Source of the DNA: JAXMHQ01 sp046346665
GTDB taxonomy: Bacteria > Verrucomicrobiota > Verrucomicrobiia > Limisphaerales > JAXMHQ01
Length of the DNA: 64,000 bases
Direction: 5' to 3'
NCBI GenBank assembly: GCA_046346665.1
Contig: JAXMHQ010000008.1
Coordinates: 62,001 to 126,000 of the forward strand
Both the position numbers and the translations under genes were made by a program. This document shows positions 24,969 through 33,863 of this stretch, in pieces; the first letter of the stretch is position 1, and every line of letters starts with the position of its first letter. The notes under the pieces are model-generated. The model was not told the origin of the DNA and ran no database searches. It saw only the letters and a program-made list of their open reading frames with translations.

Positions 24969-27515
24969 ATGAATAGAAAACACTTCTGGCGGCTGCTCAT
25001 CATCGTCGGCCTCATTGCCTGGTCGTTCTATGAAATGTACCCGCCCACCAACCAGGACCTGGTCAAGTTCTTCCGCGAAAAGGCGGTGAAGCGCGACGAA
25101 ACCTTCGGCAAAATCTACACGCGCGCCTTGGAACTCCAGAAGGCCAGCCCCGCCCAGGCCTACGAAAATCTCCAGGCCGCCATCGGAACCAACGATATCA
25201 CCCGCTACTTCCCCTTCTTCGAAGCCGAAAAGGAAGCCCACCCCACCACCTACATTCTCAACCGCCTCCAGCGCGAAGCCGCCGGCAAAATCAAGCTCGG
25301 CCTCGACCTCCAGGGCGGCGTGTCCATCCTCGTCCGCCTCGACACCAACCGCGTCGATGCCTCGTCAAACCAGGTCAGCCAGGCCCAGAACAACGCCATG
25401 ATGTCCGAGGCCATCGAGGTGCTCCGCAAGCGCGTCGACCAGTTCGGCGTCGCGGAACCCGTCCTCCAACCCGAAGGCAACGACCGCATCCGCATCCAGC
25501 TCCCCGGCCTCTCCCACGCCCAGATGGACCAGGCCATCAAGACCATTTCCAAGATCGCCTACCTCGAATTCAAACTGGTCCACCCCGAGAGCCGCGAGAT
25601 CCTCGCCAATAACCTTCCCATCCCGCCCGGTTACCAGGTCCTGTCCTCCCAGCGCACCGGGCCCAACGGAGAAAAGATCACCGACACCGTCGTGGTCAAG
25701 AAACGCGCGGACATGGTCGGCGGCATCGAACGCGCCGGACTTTCCCGCGACAACATCGGCCGCCCTGAAATCCTCTTCAATCTTGACTCCAAGTCGGCCG
25801 ACATCTTCGCCAAGCTGACCACCGCAAACGTCGGCCACCAGCTCGCCGTCATCCTCGACGGCGAATTACAGACCGCCCCCAACATCAACAGCCCCATCAC
25901 CGGCGGCTCGGGCGTCATCGAAGGCAATTACACGGACGAAGAAGCCCAGACGCTCCGCAACGTCCTCGAGAATCCGCTTAAAACCCCGGTCAAAATCGAC
26001 AGCTCCAGCGAAGTCGATCCCACCCTCGGCAAAGACTCCATCCGCAGCGGCATCAAGGCCTCCATCATCGGCGTCCTCCTCGTCGCCGGATTCATGCTTG
26101 TCTATTACATGCTCGCCGGGCTGGTCGCGGATTTCGCCCTCATCCTCAACATCATCATCCTCGTCGGCGTCATGTGCTCGGTCGGCACCACGTTCACCCT
26201 GCCCGGCATCGCCGGCGTCGTGCTCACCATCGGTATGGCCGTCGACGCCAACGTCCTCATCTTCGAACGCATCCGCGAGGAATCCGGCAAGGGCAAATCC
26301 CTCCGGGGCGCCCTCCAGGCCGGCTACGACCGCGCGTTCGGCACCATTTTCGACTCGCACGTCACCACGCTCATCTCGTCGGTGATCCTCATCTTCATGG
26401 GCACCGGCTCTGTCCGCGGATTCGGCGTCGCCCTCACCATCGGCGTGGCTGCCAGCTTGTTCACCGCGCTCGTCGTCACCCGGCTCATCTTCGATTTCCT
26501 CATTTCGCAGAATTGGATCAAGAGCCTCCCCATGCTCCATATCATCCGGGTCACCAAACTGGATTTCATGAAGCTGGCCATCCCGGCGTTCATCGCCTCC
26601 TGGATGCTCATCGTCGTCGGCAACAGCTACGGCGTGTTCTACCGCGGCAAGGACGTCCTCGGGGTCGAGTTCACCGGCGGCACCATGGTCCAGTTGAGCT
26701 TCGATTCCCAGCACAAAGAGGAGGTCGAAGCCATCCGCAAGGCCGTCGCCGCCGTCGTGCCGGGCGAAAGCCTCGTGTCCTACCAGAAGGACACCGCCTC
26801 CGGCCGCGAATCGCTCAGTATCACCGTCCGTGACCTCGGCAAAGGCGGCACCCAGGAAGCCGGGCTCGGCATGAAAATCGTCGACGAACTGAAGAAGGAT
26901 TACCCCGCCAGCCAGTTCAGCACGCTCAGCATCGACCACGTCGGCGCCACCGTCGGCGAGGAAATCCAGCAAACCGCCATCCTCGCCTCCCTCCTGGCCA
27001 TGCTCGGCATCCTGTTCTACGTCGCTTTCCGCTACGAATTCTCGTTCTCCGTCGGCGCCGTCATCGCCATCATCCACGACATCTTCATGACGCTCGGCTG
27101 CTATTTCCTCGCCGGACGCCAGTTGAATGCCACCACCGTCGCCGCCGTCCTCACGATCATCGGCTTCTCCATCAACGACACCATCGTCATCTTCGACCGC
27201 ATCCGCGAAGACCTCAGACTCGGCGTCCGCGGATCGTTCCGCGATATCATCAACCAGGCGCTGAACCAAACCCTCAGCCGCACGCTCATCACCTCAGGCA
27301 CCGTGTTCCTCGCCACCATCTCGCTCTACCTCTTCGGCGGCAGCGTCATCAACGACTTCGCCTTCGCCTTCCTCGTCGGCATCCTCACCGGCACCTACTC
27401 GAGCATCTACATCGCCAGCGCGATCGTGCTCTGGTGGCATAAAGGACATCGGCCAAAAATCGGTGCGTCCCAGCAGGTCACCGCCGAAACGGCGCCGGCC
27501 CCCGTCCGCGGCTAG
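24969..27515 (+). CDS. secDF: Fused protein translocase SecDF
   Basis: RND-superfamily proton-driven component that pulls translocating proteins out on the periplasmic side. At 848 residues SecD and SecF are one chain. The SecD half has an N-terminal span, the GKIKLGLDLQGGVSILVRLD signature (about residues 97-116), a periplasmic P1 domain and VVLTIGMAVDANVLIFERIREE. The SecF half has VEFTGGTMVQLSF, VGATVGEEIQQTA, and ATTVAAVLTIIGFSINDTIV followed by IFDRIRED, and ends with six membrane spans. Transcribed after yajC and followed by terC 12 bases later. Confidence 0.96.
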   Translation: MNRKHFWRLLIIVGLIAWSFYEMYPPTNQDLVKFFREKAVKRDETFGKIYTRALELQKASPAQAYENLQAAIGTNDITRYFPFFEAEKEAHPTTYILNRLQREAAGKIKLGLDLQGGVSILVRLDTNRVDASSNQVSQAQNNAMMSEAIEVLRKRVDQFGVAEPVLQPEGNDRIRIQLPGLSHAQMDQAIKTISKIAYLEFKLVHPESREILANNLPIPPGYQVLSSQRTGPNGEKITDTVVVKKRADMVGGIERAGLSRDNIGRPEILFNLDSKSADIFAKLTTANVGHQLAVILDGELQTAPNINSPITGGSGVIEGNYTDEEAQTLRNVLENPLKTPVKIDSSSEVDPTLGKDSIRSGIKASIIGVLLVAGFMLVYYMLAGLVADFALILNIIILVGVMCSVGTTFTLPGIAGVVLTIGMAVDANVLIFERIREESGKGKSLRGALQAGYDRAFGTIFDSHVTTLISSVILIFMGTGSVRGFGVALTIGVAASLFTALVVTRLIFDFLISQNWIKSLPMLHIIRVTKLDFMKLAIPAFIASWMLIVVGNSYGVFYRGKDVLGVEFTGGTMVQLSFDSQHKEEVEAIRKAVAAVVPGESLVSYQKDTASGRESLSITVRDLGKGGTQEAGLGMKIVDELKKDYPASQFSTLSIDHVGATVGEEIQQTAILASLLAMLGILFYVAFRYEFSFSVGAVIAIIHDIFMTLGCYFLAGRQLNATTVAAVLTIIGFSINDTIVIFDRIREDLRLGVRGSFRDIINQALNQTLSRTLITSGTVFLATISLYLFGGSVINDFAFAFLVGILTGTYSSIYIASAIVLWWHKGHRPKIGASQQVTAETAPAPVRG

Positions 27516-27527
27516 CCGCCACCGGGC

Positions 27528-28508
27528 ATGCTCGCCCTCGTCCAAATCACAGGCTGGTGGTGGGCGGGCTTCATCGCCTGCATCCTGCTCTTCCTCGCCC
27601 TCGACCTCGGCGTGTTCCACAAACGCGCCCACGTCGTCCGTTTCAAGGAGGCCCTCGCCTGGACCGCGGTCTGGTTCACCCTCGCCATGCTGTTCGCCCT
27701 CGCCCTCCGGCCCGCACTCGGCACCGAGAAAGCCCTCGAATTCGTCACCGGCTACCTCATCGAATTGTCCCTCTCGATGGACAATGTCTTCGTCATCGCC
27801 CTGATCTTCGCCTATTTCCAGATCCCCTCCCAATACCAGCACCGCGTCCTGTTCTGGGGCATCCTCGGCGCACTCATCATGCGCGGCATCATGATCTTCG
27901 CCGGCGTCGCCCTCATCGGCTGGTTCGCCTGGCTGCTCTACCTGTTCGGATTGCTCCTCGTCGTCAGCGGACTCAAAATGATGTTCATCCAGTCGGAAGT
28001 TCATCCGGAAAAAAATGTCGTCATCCGGCTCACCCGGAAACTCTACCCCGTCTCGCCGCAACTCGACGGACAGCGCTTCCTCACCCACTGGAACGGCCGG
28101 CAGGCCCTCACACCCCTCGCCCTCGTCCTCGTCATGGTCGAAACCACCGACCTCATTTTCGCGCTCGATTCCATCCCCGCCGTGTTCGGCGTCACCCGCG
28201 ACCGGTTCGTCATCTTCACCTCAAACGTGTTCGCCATCCTCGGCCTTCGCTCCCTCTACTTCGTCCTCGCGGGCGCCATCGGATACTTCCGCTACCTCAA
28301 ATACGGACTGTCCCTCGTCCTCGTGTTCATCGGGATCAAAATGCTCATCGATCCCCACGATGCGCCGCCGAAATGGTTCCAGGCCGACATCCCCACCGGC
28401 TACGCCCTGCTCACCGTCGCCGGCATCATCTCGATCTCCATGATCCTCTCCCTCGTGTCCGCGTTCCGCGAAAAACGCGCCACGGCCCCCAAAACCCCCG
28501 CGCCCTGA
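27528..28508 (+). CDS. TerC family integral membrane protein
   Basis: TerC/Alx-type membrane protein; Alx and other relatives are linked to manganese export, and TerC to tellurite resistance and to metalation of exported proteins. The signature YLIELSLSMDNVFVIALIF and VETTDLIFALDSIPAVFGVT carry the conserved acidic residues that bind the metal; about eight or nine hydrophobic spans are seen in 326 residues. A translocase neighbour (secDF, 12 bases upstream) fits the reported role in supplying metal to exported proteins, though that is inference. ATG at 27528. Confidence 0.9.
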   Translation: MLALVQITGWWWAGFIACILLFLALDLGVFHKRAHVVRFKEALAWTAVWFTLAMLFALALRPALGTEKALEFVTGYLIELSLSMDNVFVIALIFAYFQIPSQYQHRVLFWGILGALIMRGIMIFAGVALIGWFAWLLYLFGLLLVVSGLKMMFIQSEVHPEKNVVIRLTRKLYPVSPQLDGQRFLTHWNGRQALTPLALVLVMVETTDLIFALDSIPAVFGVTRDRFVIFTSNVFAILGLRSLYFVLAGAIGYFRYLKYGLSLVLVFIGIKMLIDPHDAPPKWFQADIPTGYALLTVAGIISISMILSLVSAFREKRATAPKTPAP

Positions 28509-28529
28509 TCCGGGCTTCCGGACGCGCCC

Positions 28530-29180
28530 ATGGCCACCACCGGATCCAGCCATACGCCCCTGTCCCAAAGCCTCGCCCAACTCCTCCAGGGCGACCCCGG
28601 CCAACTCACGCTAAACCGGCTGCTCGATCAAACCGGCGGACGCAGCGTCTACCTCGTCATCATCATCGCCTGCCTCCCCTTCGTCATCCCCGTCTCCGTG
28701 CCCGGCCTCAGCACCGTCATGGGCTTCATCATTCTCCTGCTCGTTTACCGCCTCGCCTTCCGCAAGAACGCCCGCCTTCCACGGTTCCTCGGCGAGCGCA
28801 CCCTCCCGCCCGCCGCCCAGCGCCGCGCACTCGGCGGCAGCATTCGATTCCTCCGCTGGCTCGAAAAAATCATCCGCCCCCGCCGCTCACAGTGGCTCCA
28901 TTACCCGGGGCTCCGCGAATTCAACCTGTTTCTCATCGCGTTCCTCGCCTGCCTCCTCGCCCTGCCGCTCCCAGCCCCGCCCTTCTTCTTCAGCAACAGC
29001 ATCCCCAGCTACGGCATCATCGTGCTCGCCGCCTGCCTGATGGAGGAGGACGGCTGGCTCATCTGGCTCGGCTACTTTCTCGCCCTCGCCAATGCCGTGT
29101 TTTTCGCCTTGATCGGCAAGGCCATCGCCGCTTTCATCGCCACTGGATGGGCCGCACTGGTGCGGCACTTCGCCCGATGA
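28530..29180 (+). CDS. ExoD family membrane protein
   Basis: A 216-residue protein of the ExoD family, named for a Sinorhizobium exopolysaccharide-synthesis gene; the biochemical role is unknown. The N-terminal soluble part (TPLSQSLAQLLQGDPGQ, LTLNRLLDQTGGRS) precedes VYLVIIIACLPFVIPVSVPG and further membrane segments, with the characteristic P-x-P-G and PAPPFFFSNSIPSYGI motifs. The stop overlaps the recJ start (ATGA at 29177-29180), so the two are translationally coupled. ATG at 28530. Confidence 0.88.
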   Translation: MATTGSSHTPLSQSLAQLLQGDPGQLTLNRLLDQTGGRSVYLVIIIACLPFVIPVSVPGLSTVMGFIILLLVYRLAFRKNARLPRFLGERTLPPAAQRRALGGSIRFLRWLEKIIRPRRSQWLHYPGLREFNLFLIAFLACLLALPLPAPPFFFSNSIPSYGIIVLAACLMEEDGWLIWLGYFLALANAVFFALIGKAIAAFIATGWAALVRHFAR

Positions 29181-30934
29181 ATCTTCGCTGGTCATTCGAA
29201 ACCCAAAACCCGGCGCTCGCCGCCCAACTGGCCGCCGATCTCGCCGTCTCCCCGCTGCTCGCCCAGTGCCTGCTCAACCGCGGGCACCAACAGCCCGACC
29301 GCATCCGCGATTTCCTCGAGCCCCGCCTTAAACATCTCGCCGACCCCTTCCTCCTGCCCAACATGGCCGCCGCCGTCGACCGCCTCTGCCGCGCCCGACA
29401 GGAACAGGCCCCGGTAATCATCTTCGGCGACTATGACGTCGACGGCGTCACGTCCACCGCCCTGCTCACCGAAGTCCTCGGCGCACTCGGCTGGACCACC
29501 ACCGCCTACCTGCCGCACCGCATCGACGAAGGCTACGGACTCAGCCGCGAAGCCGCCGAGAATTGCCTCGCAAAATCCGGCTGCCTCGATCCCGCAACCT
29601 CGCCGCGCCCCGTCCTGCTCGCCGTCGATTGCGGGTCCACGTCCATCGAATCCATCGCCTGGCTCCGCTCGCTCGACATCGACGTGATCGTCCTGGATCA
29701 TCACCAGATCTCCAACCCCGCCCCGCCGGCACACGCCCTCGTCAACCCTCGGTTCGGCATGGTCGATCCCGCCGGTTCCGCCGCGTTCACCGAATTGTGC
29801 TCCGCCGGACTCGCCTTCAAACTCGCGCACGCCCTCGTCAAACGCGGACGCGATACCGGCCTTCCCCAGGCCGCCACTTTCGACCTCCGCCCACTGCTCG
29901 ACCTCGTCGCCCTCGCCACCATCGCCGACGTTGTCCCGCTCACCGGCGAAAGCCGCATCCTCGTCACCGCCGGACTCGAACGCCTCAACCACACCACACG
30001 CCCCGGCCTGTCCGCACTCCGCCAGGTCGCCGAATCCCCCGCCGTGCTCGGAGCCCGCGACGTCGCCTTCCAGCTCGCACCCCGATTGAACGCCGCCGGA
30101 CGTCTCGAATCCGCCCGCGATTCCCTCGACCTCCTCCTCTGCGGCAACCCGCAGCAGGCCCTCGATATCGCCCGCCGCCTCGACGCCCGCAATCGCGAGC
30201 GCCAAAAAGTCGAACGCGCCATCCTCGACGAAGCCACCCAAACTCTCCGCGCACGGTTCAATCCCGAAACCGATTGGGTCATCGTCGAAGGTCGCGTTCC
30301 CTGGCACGTCGGCGTCGTTGGCATCGTCGCCTCCCGCATCCTCCAGGAATTCCACCGCCCCACCATCATCCTCGGTGGCCCCTCGGATCAGGAAATACAC
30401 TGGCGCGGATCCGGACGCAGCATCCCGGGTTTCGACCTCGCCCAGGCACTGCAGGAATGCAACGACCTCCTCGCCCGGCACGGCGGACACGCCATGGCGG
30501 CCGGACTCAGCATCCACCCCGATCACGTCGACGCTTTTCGAAAACGCCTCAACGATTGCGCGCGGCGCTGCCTGAAACCTTCCGATCTCGTCCCCGCACT
30601 GCGCCTCGACGCCGAGGTTTCCCTCGAGGATCTCACCCTCGAACGCCTGCGCGAATTGACCCGGCTCCACCCGCTCGGCCAGTCCAATCCCCCCGTGCAA
30701 CTCGCCGCACGCAATGTCTCGCTCCATAAACCCGCCCAGTTCCTCGGCGCCGACCGCCAACACGTCAAACTCTGGCTCACCGACGGCGGTCGCCCCGTCG
30801 AAACGGTCTGGTGGGGCGCGGGCAAATTGCCGCTGCCACAGGGCCGCTTCGATATCGCCTTCGTTCCGCAAATCAACGATTACAACGGCCGGCAAACCGT
30901 TCAATTGAGGCTGCTCGACTGGAAGCCCGCCTGA
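29177..30934 (+). CDS. recJ: Single-stranded-DNA exonuclease RecJ
   Basis: 5'-3' ssDNA exonuclease of the DHH family, used in recombination and mismatch repair. The catalytic motifs are in place: DYDVDGVTSTALL (about residue 85), DCGSTS, LDHHQ (about residue 173, the DHH triad) and VNPRFG; the DHHA1 substrate-binding domain shows GGHAMAAGLSI (about residue 435). A C-terminal OB-type domain ends ITDYNGRQTVQLR-like in NDYNGRQTVQLRLLDWKP. 585 residues is normal. The start ATG at 29177 overlaps the exoD stop; the frame stays open far upstream, but that part is the shadow of terC and exoD. Confidence 0.95.
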   Translation: MNLRWSFETQNPALAAQLAADLAVSPLLAQCLLNRGHQQPDRIRDFLEPRLKHLADPFLLPNMAAAVDRLCRARQEQAPVIIFGDYDVDGVTSTALLTEVLGALGWTTTAYLPHRIDEGYGLSREAAENCLAKSGCLDPATSPRPVLLAVDCGSTSIESIAWLRSLDIDVIVLDHHQISNPAPPAHALVNPRFGMVDPAGSAAFTELCSAGLAFKLAHALVKRGRDTGLPQAATFDLRPLLDLVALATIADVVPLTGESRILVTAGLERLNHTTRPGLSALRQVAESPAVLGARDVAFQLAPRLNAAGRLESARDSLDLLLCGNPQQALDIARRLDARNRERQKVERAILDEATQTLRARFNPETDWVIVEGRVPWHVGVVGIVASRILQEFHRPTIILGGPSDQEIHWRGSGRSIPGFDLAQALQECNDLLARHGGHAMAAGLSIHPDHVDAFRKRLNDCARRCLKPSDLVPALRLDAEVSLEDLTLERLRELTRLHPLGQSNPPVQLAARNVSLHKPAQFLGADRQHVKLWLTDGGRPVETVWWGAGKLPLPQGRFDIAFVPQINDYNGRQTVQLRLLDWKPA

Positions 30935-30950
30935 GCCCCGCTGCGCCCCA

Positions 30951-32573
30951 ATGTCCTCACCCGTCCTGGAATTCCTGAACGCCCGCATCGGCCATCCCGG
31001 CGGACTCCGCATCGGCCCCGTCAACTGGCGCGTCCATCCCGGCGAACAATGGGCCATCCTCGGCCCCAATCGCTCCGGAAAATCAATCCTCGCCGCCGCC
31101 ATCGCCGGAGAAATCCCCGTCCGCCAAGGCGAGTGCATCCCCGGTTGGTCCGATCCCGCCGGACTCCGCCCGTTCGCAGCACGGCTGTCGCTCGATTCCC
31201 ACCGCGCCGTGCTCGCCGGCGAAACCTCCTTCCACCAGTCGCGCTGGCACCACGGAATCGACGAAGCCCACCGCTCCGTCTCGGATTACCTGTCCCTGGA
31301 TTCCGTGGAAGCGATCAATCCCTACCAGATCGATTCGCCCCGCTCGCCCAGGTCCGATTTCCTGCGCCGCCGCCGCGACGCGATCGGCCTGCTGAACTTG
31401 CGCCCGCTCTGGTCCCGCAAACTCGGCTTCCTCTCCAACGGCGAAATGCGCCGCGTCCTGCTCGCCCATACTTTCCTGCGAAATCCGGCCCTGCTCGTCC
31501 TCGATGAACCATTCTCCGGCCTCGACACCCGCACGCGCCGGCTGCTGCGACGCGTGTTGAACGAACTGTGCCGGCGCGGGCAGCAGATCCTCCTCGCCAC
31601 CAGCCGCCCTGACGAAATCCCGGAGTGCATCACTCACGTGCTCCTTCTGCAAAGGAACCGAATCGTCGCGCAAGGTCCCCGCCGCCCCCTGCTCCAGCAC
31701 ACGCTTGTCCGCCAACTCCGGACGGACCGCGACGGAGGGTACGGACGCAGCAAACCCGGGCGCGCGTCCGCTCTCCTTCTCCCGTCCGTCTTCTCTTCGC
31801 TTCGACGCGACGCCATGAATAAGCCGCGCCGAAGTGAAACGAAGGCGGGCGGGCGAGAAGGCCGGGTTGAGGGCGGGCGTTTTCATCCAGCTAACCCCGT
31901 CGAATTCCACAACATCAGCCTGCGCGCCGGCAAACGCTGGCTGCTCCGCGACGTCAACTGGACCGTCCGCCCCGGCGAACGCTGGTGCCTGCTCGGCCCG
32001 AACGGCTCCGGCAAAACCACACTCCTCAGCCTCATCCAGGGCGACAACCCGCTCGCCTATGGTCTTAACCTCCGCCTGTTCGGACTCAGCCCAGATTCCA
32101 CCCAGGCCCTCTGGCACGCCCGACAGTTCATCGGATCGCTCTCGCCGGAGTTGCACCTCCATTACCCGCCGGACTGGAACTGCCTCGACGTGGTATGCTC
32201 CGGCTATTTCGATTCCATCGGCCTCCACCAAGCGTGCTCCAGCCGCCGCCGCGCCCGCGCCCGCGCCCTGCTCCGCACCGCCGGACTTGCCCGGGCCGAA
32301 TCCGATCCCCTCGGCAGCCTGCCGCTCGTCGATCAACGCCTCGTCCTTCTCGCCCGCGCCCTCGTCAAAAAGCCCCGGCTGCTCATCCTCGACGAACCCT
32401 GCCAGTCCCTCGACCGCCACCACCGCCAGCGCGTGCTGGGGATCGTCGACCAGTTCCTCGACCGAACCCCCGCCAGCCTCATCTTCGTCACCCATCACCG
32501 CGGCGAAATTCCCCGTGCCGTGAAAAAGATCCTGCAACTCAACCGCGGCATCGCGAAAATCAGTGATCGGTAA
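30951..32573 (+). CDS. ModF-like duplicated ABC ATPase
   Basis: A soluble ABC protein with two nucleotide-binding domains in one chain, resembling ModF. Domain 1 (about 1-225): Walker A GPNRSGKS, signature LSNGEMRR, Walker B LLVLDEPFSGLD. Domain 2 (about 318-540): Walker A GPNGSGKT, a weak signature SLPLVDQR, Walker B LLILDEPCQSLD, H-loop FVTHHRGE. No membrane partner lies nearby, so a transport role is not shown. The linker (about residues 255-315) is long, Arg/Gly/Ser-rich and unlike a folded domain; it may be repeat sequence read in frame. The last codons and the stop are inside an ATCAGT-type repeat. Starts 16 bases after recJ. Confidence 0.85.
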   Translation: MSSPVLEFLNARIGHPGGLRIGPVNWRVHPGEQWAILGPNRSGKSILAAAIAGEIPVRQGECIPGWSDPAGLRPFAARLSLDSHRAVLAGETSFHQSRWHHGIDEAHRSVSDYLSLDSVEAINPYQIDSPRSPRSDFLRRRRDAIGLLNLRPLWSRKLGFLSNGEMRRVLLAHTFLRNPALLVLDEPFSGLDTRTRRLLRRVLNELCRRGQQILLATSRPDEIPECITHVLLLQRNRIVAQGPRRPLLQHTLVRQLRTDRDGGYGRSKPGRASALLLPSVFSSLRRDAMNKPRRSETKAGGREGRVEGGRFHPANPVEFHNISLRAGKRWLLRDVNWTVRPGERWCLLGPNGSGKTTLLSLIQGDNPLAYGLNLRLFGLSPDSTQALWHARQFIGSLSPELHLHYPPDWNCLDVVCSGYFDSIGLHQACSSRRRARARALLRTAGLARAESDPLGSLPLVDQRLVLLARALVKKPRLLILDEPCQSLDRHHRQRVLGIVDQFLDRTPASLIFVTHHRGEIPRAVKKILQLNRGIAKISDR

Positions 32574-32696
32574 TCAGTAAACAGTCATCAGTAGCCCCCT
32601 CGCATGACGACCGCCACTAGCCACCTGCCACTTGCCACTAGCCACTAGCCACTTGCCACTAACGACTGATAACTGTTCACTGATAACTGTTCACTG
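32560..32696. repeat. Inverted AACAGTTATCAGT arrays around GCCACTAGCCACTTG units
   Basis: Left arm of ATCAGT/AACAGT units (GTAATCAGTAAACAGTCATC, 32570-32589), right arm ACTGATAACTGTTCACTGA and repeats of it (about 32662-32696), inverted. The core consists of tandem GCCACTAGCCAC / CCACTTGCCACT units (about 32619-32659). The left arm begins inside the 3' end of the ModF-like gene. Confidence 0.8.
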
Positions 32697-32750
32697 CCCA
32701 CCCCCCTTCATCATTGAACCTTGCCCTACAAACCGGCACTCTCTGACACC

Positions 32751-33434
32751 GTGAACACCGCCATCATCGTCGCCGCGGGCAAAGGCACCCGGATGGGTCC
32801 CAACGTCGACAAATTGTTCCTGGAAGTTGCGGGTAAACCGGTCGTGGTTCATACCTGGCTCCGCTTCGATGCCGTTCCCGAAGTCGATGCGATCGTGCTG
32901 GTGGTGCGCGATGGAATGCAGTCCGCCTTTGAAGATCTCGCCCGCCAATGGAACCCGCGCAAACCGTGGCAACTCGTCCCCGGCGGCAAGGAACGCCAGG
33001 ATTCCGTCTGGAACGGCCTCGAAGCCGCCCCCGCCGGCACCGAGGTGGTCGCCATCCAGGACGCCGCCCGGCCCTGCACCGACCGCGACTTGATCCGCGA
33101 CACCCTCGCCTCCGCGCGCGCGCACGGCGCCGCCGTCGCCGCCCAGCCGGTCACCGATACCATCAAAGAATCCGCCGATGGCACCGTGGTCGACCGCACC
33201 CTGGATCGATCCAAACTCTGGGCGGTCCAGACGCCGCAATGTTTTCAACTCAGCGTGATCCGCGATGCCCTGTCCGAAGTCCGCCGCCGCGGCGCCCTCG
33301 TCACCGACGACACAGCCGCCTGCGAACTCACCGGCCACCCCGTCCGCCTCGTCGCCAGCCACCGGCCCAACCCCAAAGTCACCCGCCCCGAGGATCTTCC
33401 TAACATCGAATTCATGCTGAGGGGAATGAAGTGA
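32751..33434 (+). CDS. ispD: 2-C-methyl-D-erythritol 4-phosphate cytidylyltransferase
   Basis: Third enzyme of the MEP isoprenoid pathway: CTP plus methylerythritol phosphate to CDP-methylerythritol. The nucleotide loop is IIVAAGKGTRMG at the N terminus, followed by DKLFLEVAGKPVVVHTW, VPGGKERQDSVWNGL, IQDAARPCT and WAVQTPQCFQ, then LVTDDTAACE, all expected. GTG at 32751 (VNTAIIVAAG) is preferred over TTG at 32721 because it begins right at the first beta strand; 227 residues fits the family. The stop (33432-33434) is followed at once by repeat words (GATGGAGCGGCGGAG). No other MEP gene is in the window. Confidence 0.93.
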   Translation: MNTAIIVAAGKGTRMGPNVDKLFLEVAGKPVVVHTWLRFDAVPEVDAIVLVVRDGMQSAFEDLARQWNPRKPWQLVPGGKERQDSVWNGLEAAPAGTEVVAIQDAARPCTDRDLIRDTLASARAHGAAVAAQPVTDTIKESADGTVVDRTLDRSKLWAVQTPQCFQLSVIRDALSEVRRRGALVTDDTAACELTGHPVRLVASHRPNPKVTRPEDLPNIEFMLRGMK

Positions 33435-33863
33435 TGGAGCGGCGGAGTATTGTCAAATCGTTGAGTCTTTAAATGGTGAAAGGGAGCCCGCGCAGAGAAG
33501 CCCGTCCTTTTTCCATCACTCCAAAACTCCATCACTCCATCACTCCGTTTTTCGAGGACGACGACGAGTACGAGCACGATCGCGCTGTGCTGAATGTGAT
33601 GTGAGGCTTCTGGAAAAAAAGAGCGTTCGGTGACAGACGCCAAGGAGGTGGCGGTGGGGAACCGCGCTGAAGAAACGTGCTGCCACCGAACTACCCCATC
33701 TTTATCGCAAAGCCACGGCCCATGGCTAACCCTTTTTTGCTATTTCTGACGTTTTTGCGTCACTCAAATAAGTCAGGCGACCCGCGCTTTACTATTGTTA
33801 CACCTGCTTTTAGCATCTCCTACAGCGGGCCGCTGCGACTGGTCGGCCCCGCCTCATAAACGC
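33435..33863. other. Gene-free spacer with repeats and an AT-rich leader
   Basis: About 430 bases. The first part has CCATCACTCC/CCATCACTCC units (33514-33548) and GACGACGACGAG-type units (about 33556). From about 33685 the composition turns AT-rich: TTATCGCAAAGCCACGG, then the palindrome TGACGTTTTTGCGTCA (33747-33762), then TTTACTATTG (33788-33797) as a possible -10 area. The promoter of the corrinoid/methyltransferase pair is probably here. The palindrome could be an operator or a small hairpin; no riboswitch was recognised. Confidence 0.5.

Noticed and set aside
27557..29176. Long frame upstream of recJ giving an 1125-residue protein.
   Set aside because: It is the out-of-frame shadow of terC and exoD, very rich in R, P and H; RecJ begins at the ATGA overlap.
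32560..32696. CRISPR-like array.
   Set aside because: Units are 7-13 bases, degenerate, without unique spacers of constant size, and no cas gene is present anywhere in the window.
33727..33746. CGCAAAGCCACGGCCCATGG resembles the second half of a c-di-GMP-I (GEMM) riboswitch.
   Set aside because: The first half, with its GCAAACC and GAAA parts, is not found upstream, and the closing GGGTTACC-type segment is missing. Not called without a covariance hit.
33677..33859. A 60-codon frame in the spacer before the corrinoid gene.
   Set aside because: It covers the AT-rich leader, has no recognisable protein features, and overlaps the likely promoter.
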